A DNA stretch of 41,588 nucleotides from a virus. The DNA is taken from the IMG/VR virus record IMGVR_UViG_3300025130_000002, positions 1 through 41,588 of that record, one strand, 5' to 3'. This document shows positions 23,516 to 29,980 of this stretch, in pieces. Below the pieces are notes generated by a model. It was not told the origin of the DNA. It saw nothing but the letters and a program-made list of their open reading frames with translations, and did not search any database. The position numbers were made by a program, and so were the translations under genes. Each line of letters opens with the position of its first letter. The stretch's first letter is position 1.

Positions 23516-24463
23516 TCAGAACGGAGGGTCGTCGGTGGAGACGGGCTCGATCACGCCCAGGCCGGCGTCGGTGGCCTTCTGGAGCAGGATCGCCCGCCGG
23601 GTCTTCGGCGTCACGCTGATGTTGTGCTCGGTGAGCAGCTCCATCAGCTCGGTGTTGCTCAGGGTCAGCAGCTGGACCTCGGCGGAGGTGTCGCCGGTGT
23701 CCTTGGCCTGCGGGGTGATGGTGCGGATCGGCTCGACGGCGACGCCGTCCGGCTCGACCCCCAGCGCCTCGTCCACCACCGACCTGATCTCGGCCAGGTG
23801 GTTGCGCAGGTCGTAGCCGTCCGGGAGCTGACCGGGCGGGGTGGGCTTGACGCCCTTGACCATGCGGATGATCAGCGAGGTGGCGCCGGGGGTTCCCTTG
23901 ACGCCCTCCTTCTGGATCGTGATCGGCCGGCCCACCAGCGACCAGGACGGATCCTCGAAGTCTTCCCGCCAGTTGGACAGCCGCTCGCACAGCTGCCGCC
24001 ACTGCCGAGCGGTGAGCTCGAGGATCTGGACCTGGTCCTCCTCGTCGGCGAACAGCCCCAGCACCGCGGCCTGCGTCTTGACCTGCTTGGTCTGGCTGTC
24101 GATGTTGTAGCGGCCGGGCAGGACCTTCTCCAGCAGCGGGTCGTCCTTGCCCCGCAGCGGCACCGCGGAGACGCCGTTGGGCAGCTGCGGCACACCCATC
24201 AGCAGCGACTGGCGCGACTCGCGGACGCTGACCTGGTGCGGGACGAAGACCCAGAGGCCTCGCTTGTTGGCCTCCTCGCTGTCCGGGTCGCCCAGCAGCC
24301 GGTAGCGGACGGGCTCGTTCTTGCTGCCGTCCTTGTCGTACTCGTGCCACAGGTAGGTCCGGTAGCGCAGGCCGTCGAACTCCGACGGAGCGGTGGTGCG
24401 CGACGGCGCGGCCTGCGGGTCCCACATGGCCGTGTCGAAGTTGTACGCGTCGTTCCTGGTCAT
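23516..24463 (-). CDS. Probable phage single-strand DNA-binding protein
   Basis: A 315-residue protein without enzyme motifs. The first 200 residues are beta-rich with aromatic and basic residues (FDGLRYRTYLWHEYDKDG, GRYNIDSQTKQVKTQAAVLGL). A central helical part and a flexible acidic end follow. It terminates STDDPPF, very like the conserved C-terminal tip of bacterial SSB (DDDIPF) that docks replication partners. Its place between polymerase and primase/helicase genes fits an SSB role. It is not a recognisable OB-fold SSB by eye, and is longer than host SSB, so a gp32-like phage type is the working idea. Confidence 0.5.
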   Translation of the reverse strand: MTRNDAYNFDTAMWDPQAAPSRTTAPSEFDGLRYRTYLWHEYDKDGSKNEPVRYRLLGDPDSEEANKRGLWVFVPHQVSVRESRQSLLMGVPQLPNGVSAVPLRGKDDPLLEKVLPGRYNIDSQTKQVKTQAAVLGLFADEEDQVQILELTARQWRQLCERLSNWREDFEDPSWSLVGRPITIQKEGVKGTPGATSLIIRMVKGVKPTPPGQLPDGYDLRNHLAEIRSVVDEALGVEPDGVAVEPIRTITPQAKDTGDTSAEVQLLTLSNTELMELLTEHNISVTPKTRRAILLQKATDAGLGVIEPVSTDDPPF

Positions 24464-24495
24464 CGTGACTCTCTTCCTCCTGTTGTCCAGGGCCT

Positions 24496-24768
24496 TCAGA
24501 GCTGGCCCTCGAGCTTTGCCTCCAGGTAGTCGCCCTTGATGCGGTCCATGCCGGCCAGCAGCAGATCGCTCAGCTCGGCCATGACCGCCTCGTCGGACTC
24601 GTGGTCGTCGCGGACGGTGAGGCGGTCCACCCGGACGGTGACGATCTGAGACCTGCGCTGGAAGATGAACGAGTCGCTCAGCGACCCGGCCACCAGGTCT
24701 CCCGTGCTCAGCCTGCGCGAGGGCGCGGCAGGGGCCGCGGCAGGGGCGGCCTTACGCGGCGGGGGCAC
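24496..24768 (-). CDS. Small hypothetical protein in the replication operon
   Basis: A 90-residue protein starting at GTG (VPPPRKAAPAAAPAAPSRR) with AGGAGGAG six bases upstream, which decides the start. The N-terminal 20 residues are a basic Ala/Pro-rich tail. The rest is a compact domain (LVAGSLSDSFIFQRRSQIVTVRV) with an acidic helix and a KLEGQL end. It overlaps the end of the 179-residue gene by 17 bases. It may bind nucleic acid through the basic tail; no family recognised. Confidence 0.65.
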   Translation of the reverse strand: MPPPRKAAPAAAPAAPSRRLSTGDLVAGSLSDSFIFQRRSQIVTVRVDRLTVRDDHESDEAVMAELSDLLLAGMDRIKGDYLEAKLEGQL

Positions 24769-25291
24769 CGTTCTCCTCCTGCTCGGGCGGCTGCTGCTGA
24801 GGCCTCGGCTGGGGCAGCACCACACTGGCCCGACGAGTGCGGGACGGGACGGGGTTGCCGTCGTCGTCGCGCGAGATCATCGCGTCGTGCATCTGCGGAG
24901 TGATCCGGTGGGTGACCGTCAGCGCCCGGTGGTAGGCCCGGACGTCCAGCACGGTCTTGGTCACCAGGGCGTGCAGCTGCGGGTGCTGGGCCTTCAGCCA
25001 GGCGAGGCCGGCCTGGCTGGGCTCGAAGGTCTGGCTGGGCTTGGTCACCCGGACCGGCCGGAGCCGGCCCTCCTCGTCGCGCCAGACCAGTCGGGCGTCG
25101 GGGTCGAGGACCTCCACCAGGTAGTCGGTGAGCTCGCGGCTGTCCTCCTCGACCCGCTCGACCCAGCGGCGGTTCTTCTCCAGCGCCCGCAGCGAGGCCA
25201 GGATGCCGGCGTCGGTGATCTCGGTGACCGGTCTCGCCTGGTCGCCGGAGTCGCCGAACATCTCGGCGAAGTCGGTGTCGGTCGTGGTCAT
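24752..25291 (-). CDS. Hypothetical protein between primase and SSB-like genes
   Basis: A 179-residue protein, MTTTDTDFAEMFGDSGDQA onward, acidic at the N terminus. A helical middle (ASLRALEKNRRWVERVEEDS) is followed by a part with QTFEPSQAGLAWLKAQHPQL and a proline/glutamine-rich end. ATG has AGGAGAGAC upstream and overlaps the primase stop by four bases. Operon position suggests a replication accessory factor; the charged helical centre could mediate protein contacts. No known domain seen. Confidence 0.65.
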   Translation of the reverse strand: MTTTDTDFAEMFGDSGDQARPVTEITDAGILASLRALEKNRRWVERVEEDSRELTDYLVEVLDPDARLVWRDEEGRLRPVRVTKPSQTFEPSQAGLAWLKAQHPQLHALVTKTVLDVRAYHRALTVTHRITPQMHDAMISRDDDGNPVPSRTRRASVVLPQPRPQQQPPEQEENGAPAA

Positions 25292-26088
25292 GGTCGTCTC
25301 TCCTGTCTCTTTCCGATCGCCGCGAGGACCAGCCGGCGGCGCTGGCTGATCGGTGCCTCGGCGGCGTCCTTGCACCCCACGGTGGACCAGTCCACCGACA
25401 CAAACGGCCAGCGGTGGTCCGCAGCGGTGACCGCCAGCCGGGCCGCGGCCTTGTGGCCGGCCAGGTCGGCGTCGAAGCAGGCCACGACCAGCGCCGGTCG
25501 CAGCCTGGTCAGCAGCACCACCTGGGGCAGGTGGGTGCCGGCCCCGTAGACGCCCAGGGCGTGGACGTCACCGACGTCGGCAGGCAGCGCCTGCTCGACG
25601 GCCATGACGTCCGGGGCCCCCTCGCACACCACCACCACCCCGCCCGGACGGGCGCGGTGGTAGCCGAACATCGTCCGCGAGGTGCTGACGTCGAACGGGT
25701 AGCGGTACTTCGGCCCGTCGTCGGTGACCCGGCGGGTCACCACGCCCCAGACCTCCCCCTTCGGGCCGCGGACCGGGTAGGTGGGGCTGCCGTCGTCGGG
25801 GTGGGTGCCGCACCGGTGCCGGGCAGCCACCTGCTCCCCGACCCGCTCCGCCCAGTACGGGCTGGTCCGCACGACGTCGAAGACGTCGAGCCAGCGCTCG
25901 GGGTAGACGACGGGGTCGGCCTCACCGGTGAGCACCGAGAGCATGTACGAGGGGCTCGGGGCCTTGCGCTTGTCCCGCGCCCGGCCCCGGGCTCCACAGC
26001 TGAAGCAGTACCAGACCCCCTTGTCCACGTTGACGCTGGCGCTGGCGTTCGCGTCGTCGTGGACCGGGCAGTTGAACGGTCGCTCCAC
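25288..26088 (-). CDS. DNA primase, CHC2 zinc finger and Toprim
   Basis: A DnaG-type primase laying down RNA primers. The zinc-binding motif is C7, H10, C28, C31 (CPVHDD ... YCFSC). The Toprim domain has VVVVCEGAPDVMAVEQA (glutamate) and LVVACFDADLAGHKAA (DxD). At 266 residues it is shorter than cellular DnaG and lacks a helicase-binding C terminus, as in many phages. The annotated GTG at 26088 has a weak GAGGG site. A CTG at 26142 in the same frame has a near-perfect AAGGAGG six bases upstream and would add 18 residues (LSDTTRVTLEEALAEGTG). The helicase gene ends 5-8 bases inside that extension. Confidence 0.85.
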   Translation of the reverse strand: MERPFNCPVHDDANASASVNVDKGVWYCFSCGARGRARDKRKAPSPSYMLSVLTGEADPVVYPERWLDVFDVVRTSPYWAERVGEQVAARHRCGTHPDDGSPTYPVRGPKGEVWGVVTRRVTDDGPKYRYPFDVSTSRTMFGYHRARPGGVVVVCEGAPDVMAVEQALPADVGDVHALGVYGAGTHLPQVVLLTRLRPALVVACFDADLAGHKAAARLAVTAADHRWPFVSVDWSTVGCKDAAEAPISQRRRLVLAAIGKRQERRP

Positions 26089-26134
26089 GCCGGTGCCCTC
26101 GGCCAGGGCCTCCTCCAGCGTGACGCGCGTGGTG

Positions 26135-27382
26135 TCACTCAGCGCGCACCTCCTTCGTCTCGGGGTCCCACGAGCCCTCCAGCTCCTCGTCGTCGACCAG
26201 CCGGCGGCGTGCGTCGGCGTAGGAGATCACCTCGAAGTCGCCGTGCTCGGGGTCGAACGCGGTGTACCAGCGGATGCCGGCGCGACCGTGGCGGTTCTTC
26301 GTGACGTAGGACAGCCGCACGCTCGACCCGTACGGGTTCAGCGAGACGTGCAGGTCGGCGTCCTGGCCCAGCGCGTCGGACAGGCCCAGCTTGTCGATGC
26401 CGTGGACCTGGCCGGGCCGCAGCGAGACCGACGAACGGTTGGCCTGCACCGCGCCGAGGATCGGGACGTTCTCGGCCAGCGCGAGCGCCTTGAGCTCGTT
26501 GGAGATCCCGCCCATCACGTTCCACTCACCGATGGCCTTGCGGCCCTCGACGTCGCGCATGAGCCCGACGTGGTCGATGACGACCAGGGTGTTCTCGGCG
26601 GCGGACGCGGCGACGGCGCTCGGGGTGCAGTAGCCGAGCTCCGGCCCCTTCACGTGCAGCTCGCCGGGGATCTCGCTGACCCAGAGCTTGTGGGCCTGGG
26701 TCCGCTCGTCGGCGGTCATGTTCTTCGGGTTGATGCCGAAGGCCAGGGTGTGCAGACGTTCGATCACCTCCTCGTGGGTCATCTCCAGGGAGAAGAACAC
26801 GACGTCCCAGCCGCCCTCGAGGGCGGCCAGGACGTGCTCGCACAGCCGCCAGGACTTGCCGACGGTGGTGCGGGCCGACACCAGCCACAGGTGCCCCGGC
26901 TCCTGCCCGCCGCCGGTGATGTAGGCCAGCGGGCCGGGCGGGGACGGGACGTGGTGGGCGTGGTGCCCGTTGAGCTCCCAGCTGCGCAGCGTCACCCCGC
27001 GCTCGGAGAGGTTGCGCAGCACCAGGCGCATGCTGTTGGACATCACCGACAGCGCCTGGTCGTACTCCCCGGCCTGGCTCAGCCGCAGCGCGCGGTGCAG
27101 CTGGCGGTTGGTGCGCTGGCTCTTCGCCCAGTCGCGCATCTGGGCCCGCCCGAAACGGATGTCGACGTCGGGCACGAAGTCGAACCCGGGGAAGCTGCGC
27201 AGCACCAGGTCGGTCGACGGCGGCTTGTGGCCGGTCAGCTTGGTGTAGTCGACCAGGTACTCGAACACGTCGGCGTGCTCGAGGAAGTCCGATGACTCCA
27301 GACCGTCCCGGGCAGGGGTGAAGACACCGGCGGCGAGGCAGGCGGACAGGTAGATCGTCTCTGGGTGTGCGGACTCGTTCAC
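26135..27382 (-). CDS. dnaB: DnaB-like replicative helicase
   Basis: A 415-residue hexameric helicase of the RecA/DnaB superfamily. The N-terminal helical domain covers about residues 1-130. The motor has Walker A ARTTVGKS (170-177), the DnaB-typical FFSLEM (197-201) and Walker B TLVVID (265-270), then VQANRSS and LSDALGQDADL near the arginine-finger region. It unwinds the fork ahead of the DnaE-like polymerase and works with the primase encoded next. GTG start at 27382 with GGAG upstream. Length is about normal for a phage DnaB; no intein is seen. Confidence 0.88.
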   Translation of the reverse strand: MNESAHPETIYLSACLAAGVFTPARDGLESSDFLEHADVFEYLVDYTKLTGHKPPSTDLVLRSFPGFDFVPDVDIRFGRAQMRDWAKSQRTNRQLHRALRLSQAGEYDQALSVMSNSMRLVLRNLSERGVTLRSWELNGHHAHHVPSPPGPLAYITGGGQEPGHLWLVSARTTVGKSWRLCEHVLAALEGGWDVVFFSLEMTHEEVIERLHTLAFGINPKNMTADERTQAHKLWVSEIPGELHVKGPELGYCTPSAVAASAAENTLVVIDHVGLMRDVEGRKAIGEWNVMGGISNELKALALAENVPILGAVQANRSSVSLRPGQVHGIDKLGLSDALGQDADLHVSLNPYGSSVRLSYVTKNRHGRAGIRWYTAFDPEHGDFEVISYADARRRLVDDEELEGSWDPETKEVRAE

Positions 27383-27418
27383 ATCGGCGGCTCCGGACAG
27401 GTGCGGCGGGCGCCCAGG

Positions 27419-27781
27419 CTAACCCGCGGCGTCGGTGTCGGTGGCGTCGGTGTCGGCCAGGACCCGGTGCAGCCGCCCTGCCGCCGTCTGACGCGTCTGC
27501 TCGGCCGGTGCCTCGGCCTGCTCGGAGTCCGGGGCGTCGGGGCTGTACCAGATCAGCCTGGCCTCCTCGGTGTCCCAGCCGGCGCTGAGCTCGCCGGCCC
27601 GCCACAGGTCCAGGCAGGCGGCGGTGCTCGCCGCGTCCAGCAGGGCAGCACGCAGGCGCTTGTACTCGGAGACGGTCAGGGCCCGGCCGGCGTAGGCGGC
27701 CGACTGCTCCAGGATGGCCATCTCGTCGTAGAAGGACAGGTAGGTGTCGTCGGCGAGCGACGGCTTCTCGTGCTCGGACAT
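27419..27781 (-). CDS. Small acidic hypothetical protein
   Basis: A 120-residue protein with helical central part (DEMAILEQSAAYAGRALTVSEYKRLRAALLDA) and a low-complexity acidic end rich in Asp, Thr and Ala (DTDATDTDAAG). ATG preceded by AGAGGAGTAAGAG. It lies between the upstream 164-residue gene (3-base gap) and the helicase gene. No known family; the helicase context suggests a replication accessory role but there is no motif to support it. Confidence 0.6.
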   Translation of the reverse strand: MSEHEKPSLADDTYLSFYDEMAILEQSAAYAGRALTVSEYKRLRAALLDAASTAACLDLWRAGELSAGWDTEEARLIWYSPDAPDSEQAEAPAEQTRQTAAGRLHRVLADTDATDTDAAG

Positions 27782-27784
27782 CTC

Positions 27785-28279
27785 TTACTCCTCTGGTGAG
27801 TCGGGGTAGTGGTTGATGAGGCAGTGCTGGGCGTGGACGCACGAGGTCGCCGGGGTGGTCAGCCGGCCGGAGGACATGACCAGCACGGCGCGGTGCTCGT
27901 ACCAGGCCTGGTTGAGCTGCACGCTGGTCAGGCTGCGGCTGCCCGAGGTGCGCCAGGGCAGCACGCTCTCCACGACGTAGGTGTAGGTCCACGCCCCGGG
28001 CGTGTCGCGGAAGCGGTAGAGGATGACGTCCCCGGGGTGCCAGTGCGGCGGCCCGGGCTGGAGCTGCTGGGAGCGCAGGGCCTCGACCATGCTCCGGGCG
28101 AACGGCCGGGGGTCCGTCGTCGGCTCCAGCAGGACCGTGTAGACCTGCACGTCACCCAGCCGGGGCACCCAGCCCGACACCTGCAGGCGGGTCACGGTCG
28201 AGTCGTGGGCGGGCAGGGCGAGGTCGCCAGGGCTGGGCAGGTACGGGTCGTCGGTGTCGTCGACGTCGGTCTGGCTCAT
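27785..28279 (-). CDS. Hypothetical protein, early region
   Basis: A 164-residue protein, MSQTDVDDTDDPYLPSPGDL onward, with acidic N terminus, mixed alpha/beta middle (VTRLQVSGWVPRLGDVQVYTVLL, GDVILYRFRDTPGAWTYTYVV) and a C-terminal Cys/His stretch (CVHAQHCLINHY) that might bind metal. AAGGAGGG ribosome site. Overlaps the 34-residue gene by four bases. Function unknown. Confidence 0.65.
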   Translation of the reverse strand: MSQTDVDDTDDPYLPSPGDLALPAHDSTVTRLQVSGWVPRLGDVQVYTVLLEPTTDPRPFARSMVEALRSQQLQPGPPHWHPGDVILYRFRDTPGAWTYTYVVESVLPWRTSGSRSLTSVQLNQAWYEHRAVLVMSSGRLTTPATSCVHAQHCLINHYPDSPEE

Positions 28280-28380
28280 GGGAGCCCTCCTTGTGCATCG
28301 GGGTCGGGGGACGTCGGTGGCGGGGTGGGCAGGGCTGCGACCAGCAGGCCGGCCGGCACGCCGGCTCGGTCCCGGTTCAT
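28276..28380 (-). CDS. Very small protein (34 residues)
   Basis: MNRDRAGVPAGLLVAALPTP followed by a proline-rich charged tail. It is supported mainly by four-base ATGA overlaps at both ends with genes on the same strand. A short hydrophobic stretch (VPAGLLVAALP) could anchor weakly in a membrane. Too short for family assignment; may instead be a translational coupler. Confidence 0.45.
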   Translation of the reverse strand: MNRDRAGVPAGLLVAALPTPPPTSPDPDAQGGLP

Positions 28381-28535
28381 CGCAGCCTCATCCTCACCAC
28401 GGCCAGCAGCGCGACCACCGACCAGACGCCGACAACCATGCCGGCGCCGAACACCAGGGCCGAGCGGGCCGAGACGCGCCGGTACCAGGGCAGGTGCTCG
28501 GCGTCCGGCCACGGCCGGCCCGGCCGCGGTGTCAT
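28377..28535 (-). CDS. Small single-pass membrane protein
   Basis: A 52-residue protein, MTPRPGRPWPDAEHLPWYRR then a 20-residue hydrophobic span (ALVFGAGMVVGVWSVVALLAVV) and a basic end RMRLR. It is a type I/III-style single span with both flanks positive, so topology is unclear. Weak ribosome site; overlaps the next gene by four bases. Early location suggests host takeover or superinfection functions, as with other small phage membrane proteins; not demonstrable here. Confidence 0.6.
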   Translation of the reverse strand: MTPRPGRPWPDAEHLPWYRRVSARSALVFGAGMVVGVWSVVALLAVVRMRLR

Positions 28536-28554
28536 CGAGAGCCGTCGCGGCCGG

Positions 28555-28842
28555 TCACGACGCGCTGGCCGTGACGGTGACCTCGACCACCATCGACACG
28601 CCTCGGTCGTAGTAGCGGTCGTGCAGCGCGATGCCGACCTCGGTGGTCGGCCACTGGTGCAGGTCGGAGTAGACCCCACCGGTCAGCCCGTGCACCAGGT
28701 CGCGGGCCATCTGCTGGTTCGGCGCCCAGATCTCGATGATGGCCGAGGGGTGGGCGACGTGGGGCGGCAGCGTCGGGTGGGGACTGGTGGCCTGGTCGAA
28801 CCCGAAGGTGGCGTAGCCGTGCCACCGTGGCGTCGCGCTCAC
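28555..28842 (-). CDS. Hypothetical protein, GTG start
   Basis: A 95-residue protein beginning VSATPRWHGYATFGFDQA and ending YDRGVSMVVEVTVTASAS. The GTG overlaps the upstream stop by four bases (GTGA). Predicted mixed alpha/beta, with an IIEIWAPNQQMARDLVHGL helix in the middle, reminiscent of ferredoxin-like small domains. Function unknown. Confidence 0.65.
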   Translation of the reverse strand: MSATPRWHGYATFGFDQATSPHPTLPPHVAHPSAIIEIWAPNQQMARDLVHGLTGGVYSDLHQWPTTEVGIALHDRYYDRGVSMVVEVTVTASAS

Positions 28843-29135
28843 TGCGACCCGCCCGTCACGTCGCTGCGCAGGCCCCGTGGGGACTGCGCGTCGGAGTCGG
28901 GCGCGTCGGCCAGCGACGCGGACACCACCTGGGCGGCCTGGCTCGCGCTGAGCCTGACCTGGTGCATCGCCCGCGAGCCGCGCGGGAGGTAGTGCAGCAC
29001 CGGGGGCTCGTCGGGGTCGGCGGCCACGACGTACCAGCCGTCGATGTGCTCGACGTCGGTGATCTCGGCCAGCAGCGCCATCAGCGCCGAGCGGCCGTCG
29101 GACGGCGCGCTGCCGGGCGTGGTGGTGGTGGACAT
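28839..29135 (-). CDS. Small hypothetical protein
   Basis: A 98-residue protein with Thr-rich N terminus and a compact middle (LMALLAEITDVEHIDGWYVVAADPDEPPVLHYLPRG), followed by a helix (SASQAAQVVSASLADA). AGGAG ribosome site at good spacing. Second gene of the leftward early operon. No recognised family. Confidence 0.65.
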   Translation of the reverse strand: MSTTTTPGSAPSDGRSALMALLAEITDVEHIDGWYVVAADPDEPPVLHYLPRGSRAMHQVRLSASQAAQVVSASLADAPDSDAQSPRGLRSDVTGGSQ

Positions 29136-29177
29136 GGTGGTTCTCCTCTCGGTGGACGTGCGGTGGACGGGTGCGGC

Positions 29178-29414
29178 TCAGCTCTCGCCGTGCACCAGGC
29201 ACAGGAGCGCGAGCTCCTGCTCCGGCGTGAGCACGATGTGCTGGACGACGCCCACGTGCAGGCACATCTGCCCGTGGTGGACGCCATCGGCGGACTGGTG
29301 GCGGTGCAGCGACACGCTGACGGCATTGTCGATGTCGACGCCGGCCGTGACCAGGAAGGTGTGCATCGGGCTTCCCCGGGTGGCGTCGATGTAGTCGAGC
29401 GGCTCAGCGGCCAT
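29178..29414 (-). CDS. Small hypothetical protein, first gene of leftward operon
   Basis: A 78-residue protein, MAAEPLDYIDATRGSPMHTF onward, with His-rich middle (VSLHRHQSADGVHHGQMCLHVG) and an end VLTPEQELALLCLVHGES. The ATG has GAGGGAGG upstream. It is the first gene after the leftward promoter at 29534-29564, about 110 bases downstream of the predicted transcript start. The clustered His and two Cys could bind a metal. Function unknown. Confidence 0.65.
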   Translation of the reverse strand: MAAEPLDYIDATRGSPMHTFLVTAGVDIDNAVSVSLHRHQSADGVHHGQMCLHVGVVQHIVLTPEQELALLCLVHGES

Positions 29415-29469
29415 GGTCGTACCTCCCTCGAGGTGGGCTGGGGACGCGGTGGGAGCAGAGCATGACAGA

Positions 29470-29497
29470 GGCCCCGGGCAGATGCTCCGGGGCCTGT
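29470..29497 (-). promoter_or_regulatory. Leader hairpin before the first leftward gene
   Basis: A perfect 9-base-pair stem (AGGCCCCGG with its complement, 9-10-base loop) lies in the roughly 113-base leader between the leftward promoter and the ATG at 29414. No U-run follows, so pausing, antitermination or RNA stability are more likely than termination. Confidence 0.5.
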
Positions 29498-29533
29498 GTG
29501 CGGGCAGCACGACGTCAGCGCTGCGAGGCCTTC

Positions 29534-29564
29534 ATTATACCGGGCCGCACCGGGGCCGGTGCAA
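29534..29564 (-). promoter_or_regulatory. Leftward early promoter with dyad operator
   Basis: Minus-strand TTGCAC (29564-29559) and a perfect TATAAT (29539-29534) separated by 19 bases, the best -10 box in the window. A dyad, gcaccg-N4-cggtgc, at 29547-29562 overlaps the -35 box and spacer, a typical repressor site. It drives the early and replication genes leftward. Confidence 0.7.
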
Positions 29565-29581
29565 CGATTGAGGCGGCGCAT

Positions 29582-29591
29582 GAAACGTTTC
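29582..29591. promoter_or_regulatory. Palindrome GAAACGTTTC
   Basis: A perfect 10-base palindrome 18 bases upstream of the leftward -35 box. Its GTTTC half recurs at 29637 (TGTTTCATA), 29867 (GTGTTTCCTATG) and inverted at 29898 (GAAACAC), suggesting one DNA-binding protein with several sites in the control region. Confidence 0.4.
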
Positions 29592-29599
29592 TGGATCGG

Positions 29600-29629
29600 T
29601 TCCAAGGGTGTTGACACGGCGACTAGGAT
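29600..29629 (+). promoter_or_regulatory. Weak candidate rightward promoter
   Basis: TAGGAT at 29624-29629 could be a -10 box with a poor -35 (TTCCAA, 18-base spacer). A perfect TTGACA at 29611-29616 lies too close to serve it and has no good -10 at 16-19 bases. A rightward start here would transcribe the structured region 29640-29980. Confidence 0.3.
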
Positions 29630-29694
29630 GACCTTTGTTTCATACAGAGGGATGTAGCAGGCACAGGCCGGGGATGCCAGGACAACATCTCACC

Positions 29695-29750
29695 AGCGCC
29701 CGAGCCTCTTAGGGCGAGGGCGCTAGCAGGGCTCTTCCTCCTAGCGCCCT
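29695..29750 (+). promoter_or_regulatory. Mutually exclusive hairpins, attenuator-like
   Basis: Segment B (29717-29726, AGGGCGCTAG) can pair with C (29741-29750, perfect 10 pairs plus 3 inner pairs, loop 29731-29736) or with A (29695-29701, 7 pairs). The B-C hairpin is followed by TTCTCGTTCC, a mildly U-rich run, and would be the terminator form. Confidence 0.5.
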
Positions 29751-29784
29751 TCTCGTTCCAGAGCACGAATCGTTCGATTCACAC

Positions 29785-29864
29785 GACTCCTGCTTCTACT
29801 AGTCAGCGGCCCGCTATATCGCGGGCCGCCTGCTAGGTGAAGCAGAGGGCACGTAGCAGGAGTC
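29785..29864 (+). ncRNA. Structured RNA/DNA element with 56-base hairpin
   Basis: From 29790 to 29845 the strand folds on itself: 7 pairs (CTGCTTC/GAAGCAG), 4 pairs plus a wobble (CTAG/CTAG), then 9 pairs (29806-29814 with 29821-29829) closing loop TATATC, about 20 of 25 positions. An alternative outer pairing joins 29785-29794 to 29855-29864 (10 pairs). It could be a small RNA, a packaging or replication site, or a bidirectional terminator. No start codon or open frame of merit covers it. Confidence 0.45.
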
Positions 29865-29866
29865 AT

Positions 29867-29918
29867 GTGTTTCCTATGTCTTGTACAAGTCCTATGTGAA
29901 ACACGCGTCAGACGCGTG
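29867..29918. promoter_or_regulatory. Operator-like dyads upstream of terL
   Basis: GTGTTTC (29867-29873) and GAAACAC (29898-29904) are inverted around a 10-base palindrome, CTTGTACAAG (29880-29889), which is flanked by two CCTATGT/CTATGT copies. Immediately after comes CACGCGT-CAG-ACGCGTG (29902-29918). The packing of dyads is typical of a repressor-binding region controlling the rightward operon. Confidence 0.5.
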
Positions 29919-29966
29919 CAGTCGAGCCGAAAATCGCGCCCGGGAAACCGATTCAAGCCTGGCTGC

Positions 29967-29972
29967 TAGGGT
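29967..29972 (+). promoter_or_regulatory. -10 box of a possibly leaderless terL transcript
   Basis: TAGGGT ends 8 bases before the GTG at 29981. Transcription would then start at or next to the start codon, and no ribosome site is present, as in leaderless actinobacterial mRNAs. No convincing -35 is seen. Confidence 0.4.
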
Positions 29973-29980
29973 CGTTGTTC

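Noticed and set aside
20900-24529. Plus-strand open frame of 1209 codons opposite the polymerase and SSB-like genes
   Set aside because: Same mirror effect in very GC-rich DNA; composition is not protein-like and it spans two real genes and their gap.
29611-29616. Perfect TTGACA as a rightward -35 box
   Set aside because: No acceptable -10 hexamer occurs at 16-19 bases; TAGGAT is only 7 bases away.
29767-29780. GTTCGATTC resembling a tRNA T-loop
   Set aside because: It is only part of a 14-base dyad, GAATC-GTTC-GATTC. The flanks do not form a T-arm, and no acceptor or anticodon stem fits around it.
29741-29956. Minus-strand 71-codon frame in the control region
   Set aside because: It covers the structured hairpin region, has no good ribosome site, an odd Arg/Thr-rich composition, and points back toward the leftward promoter.
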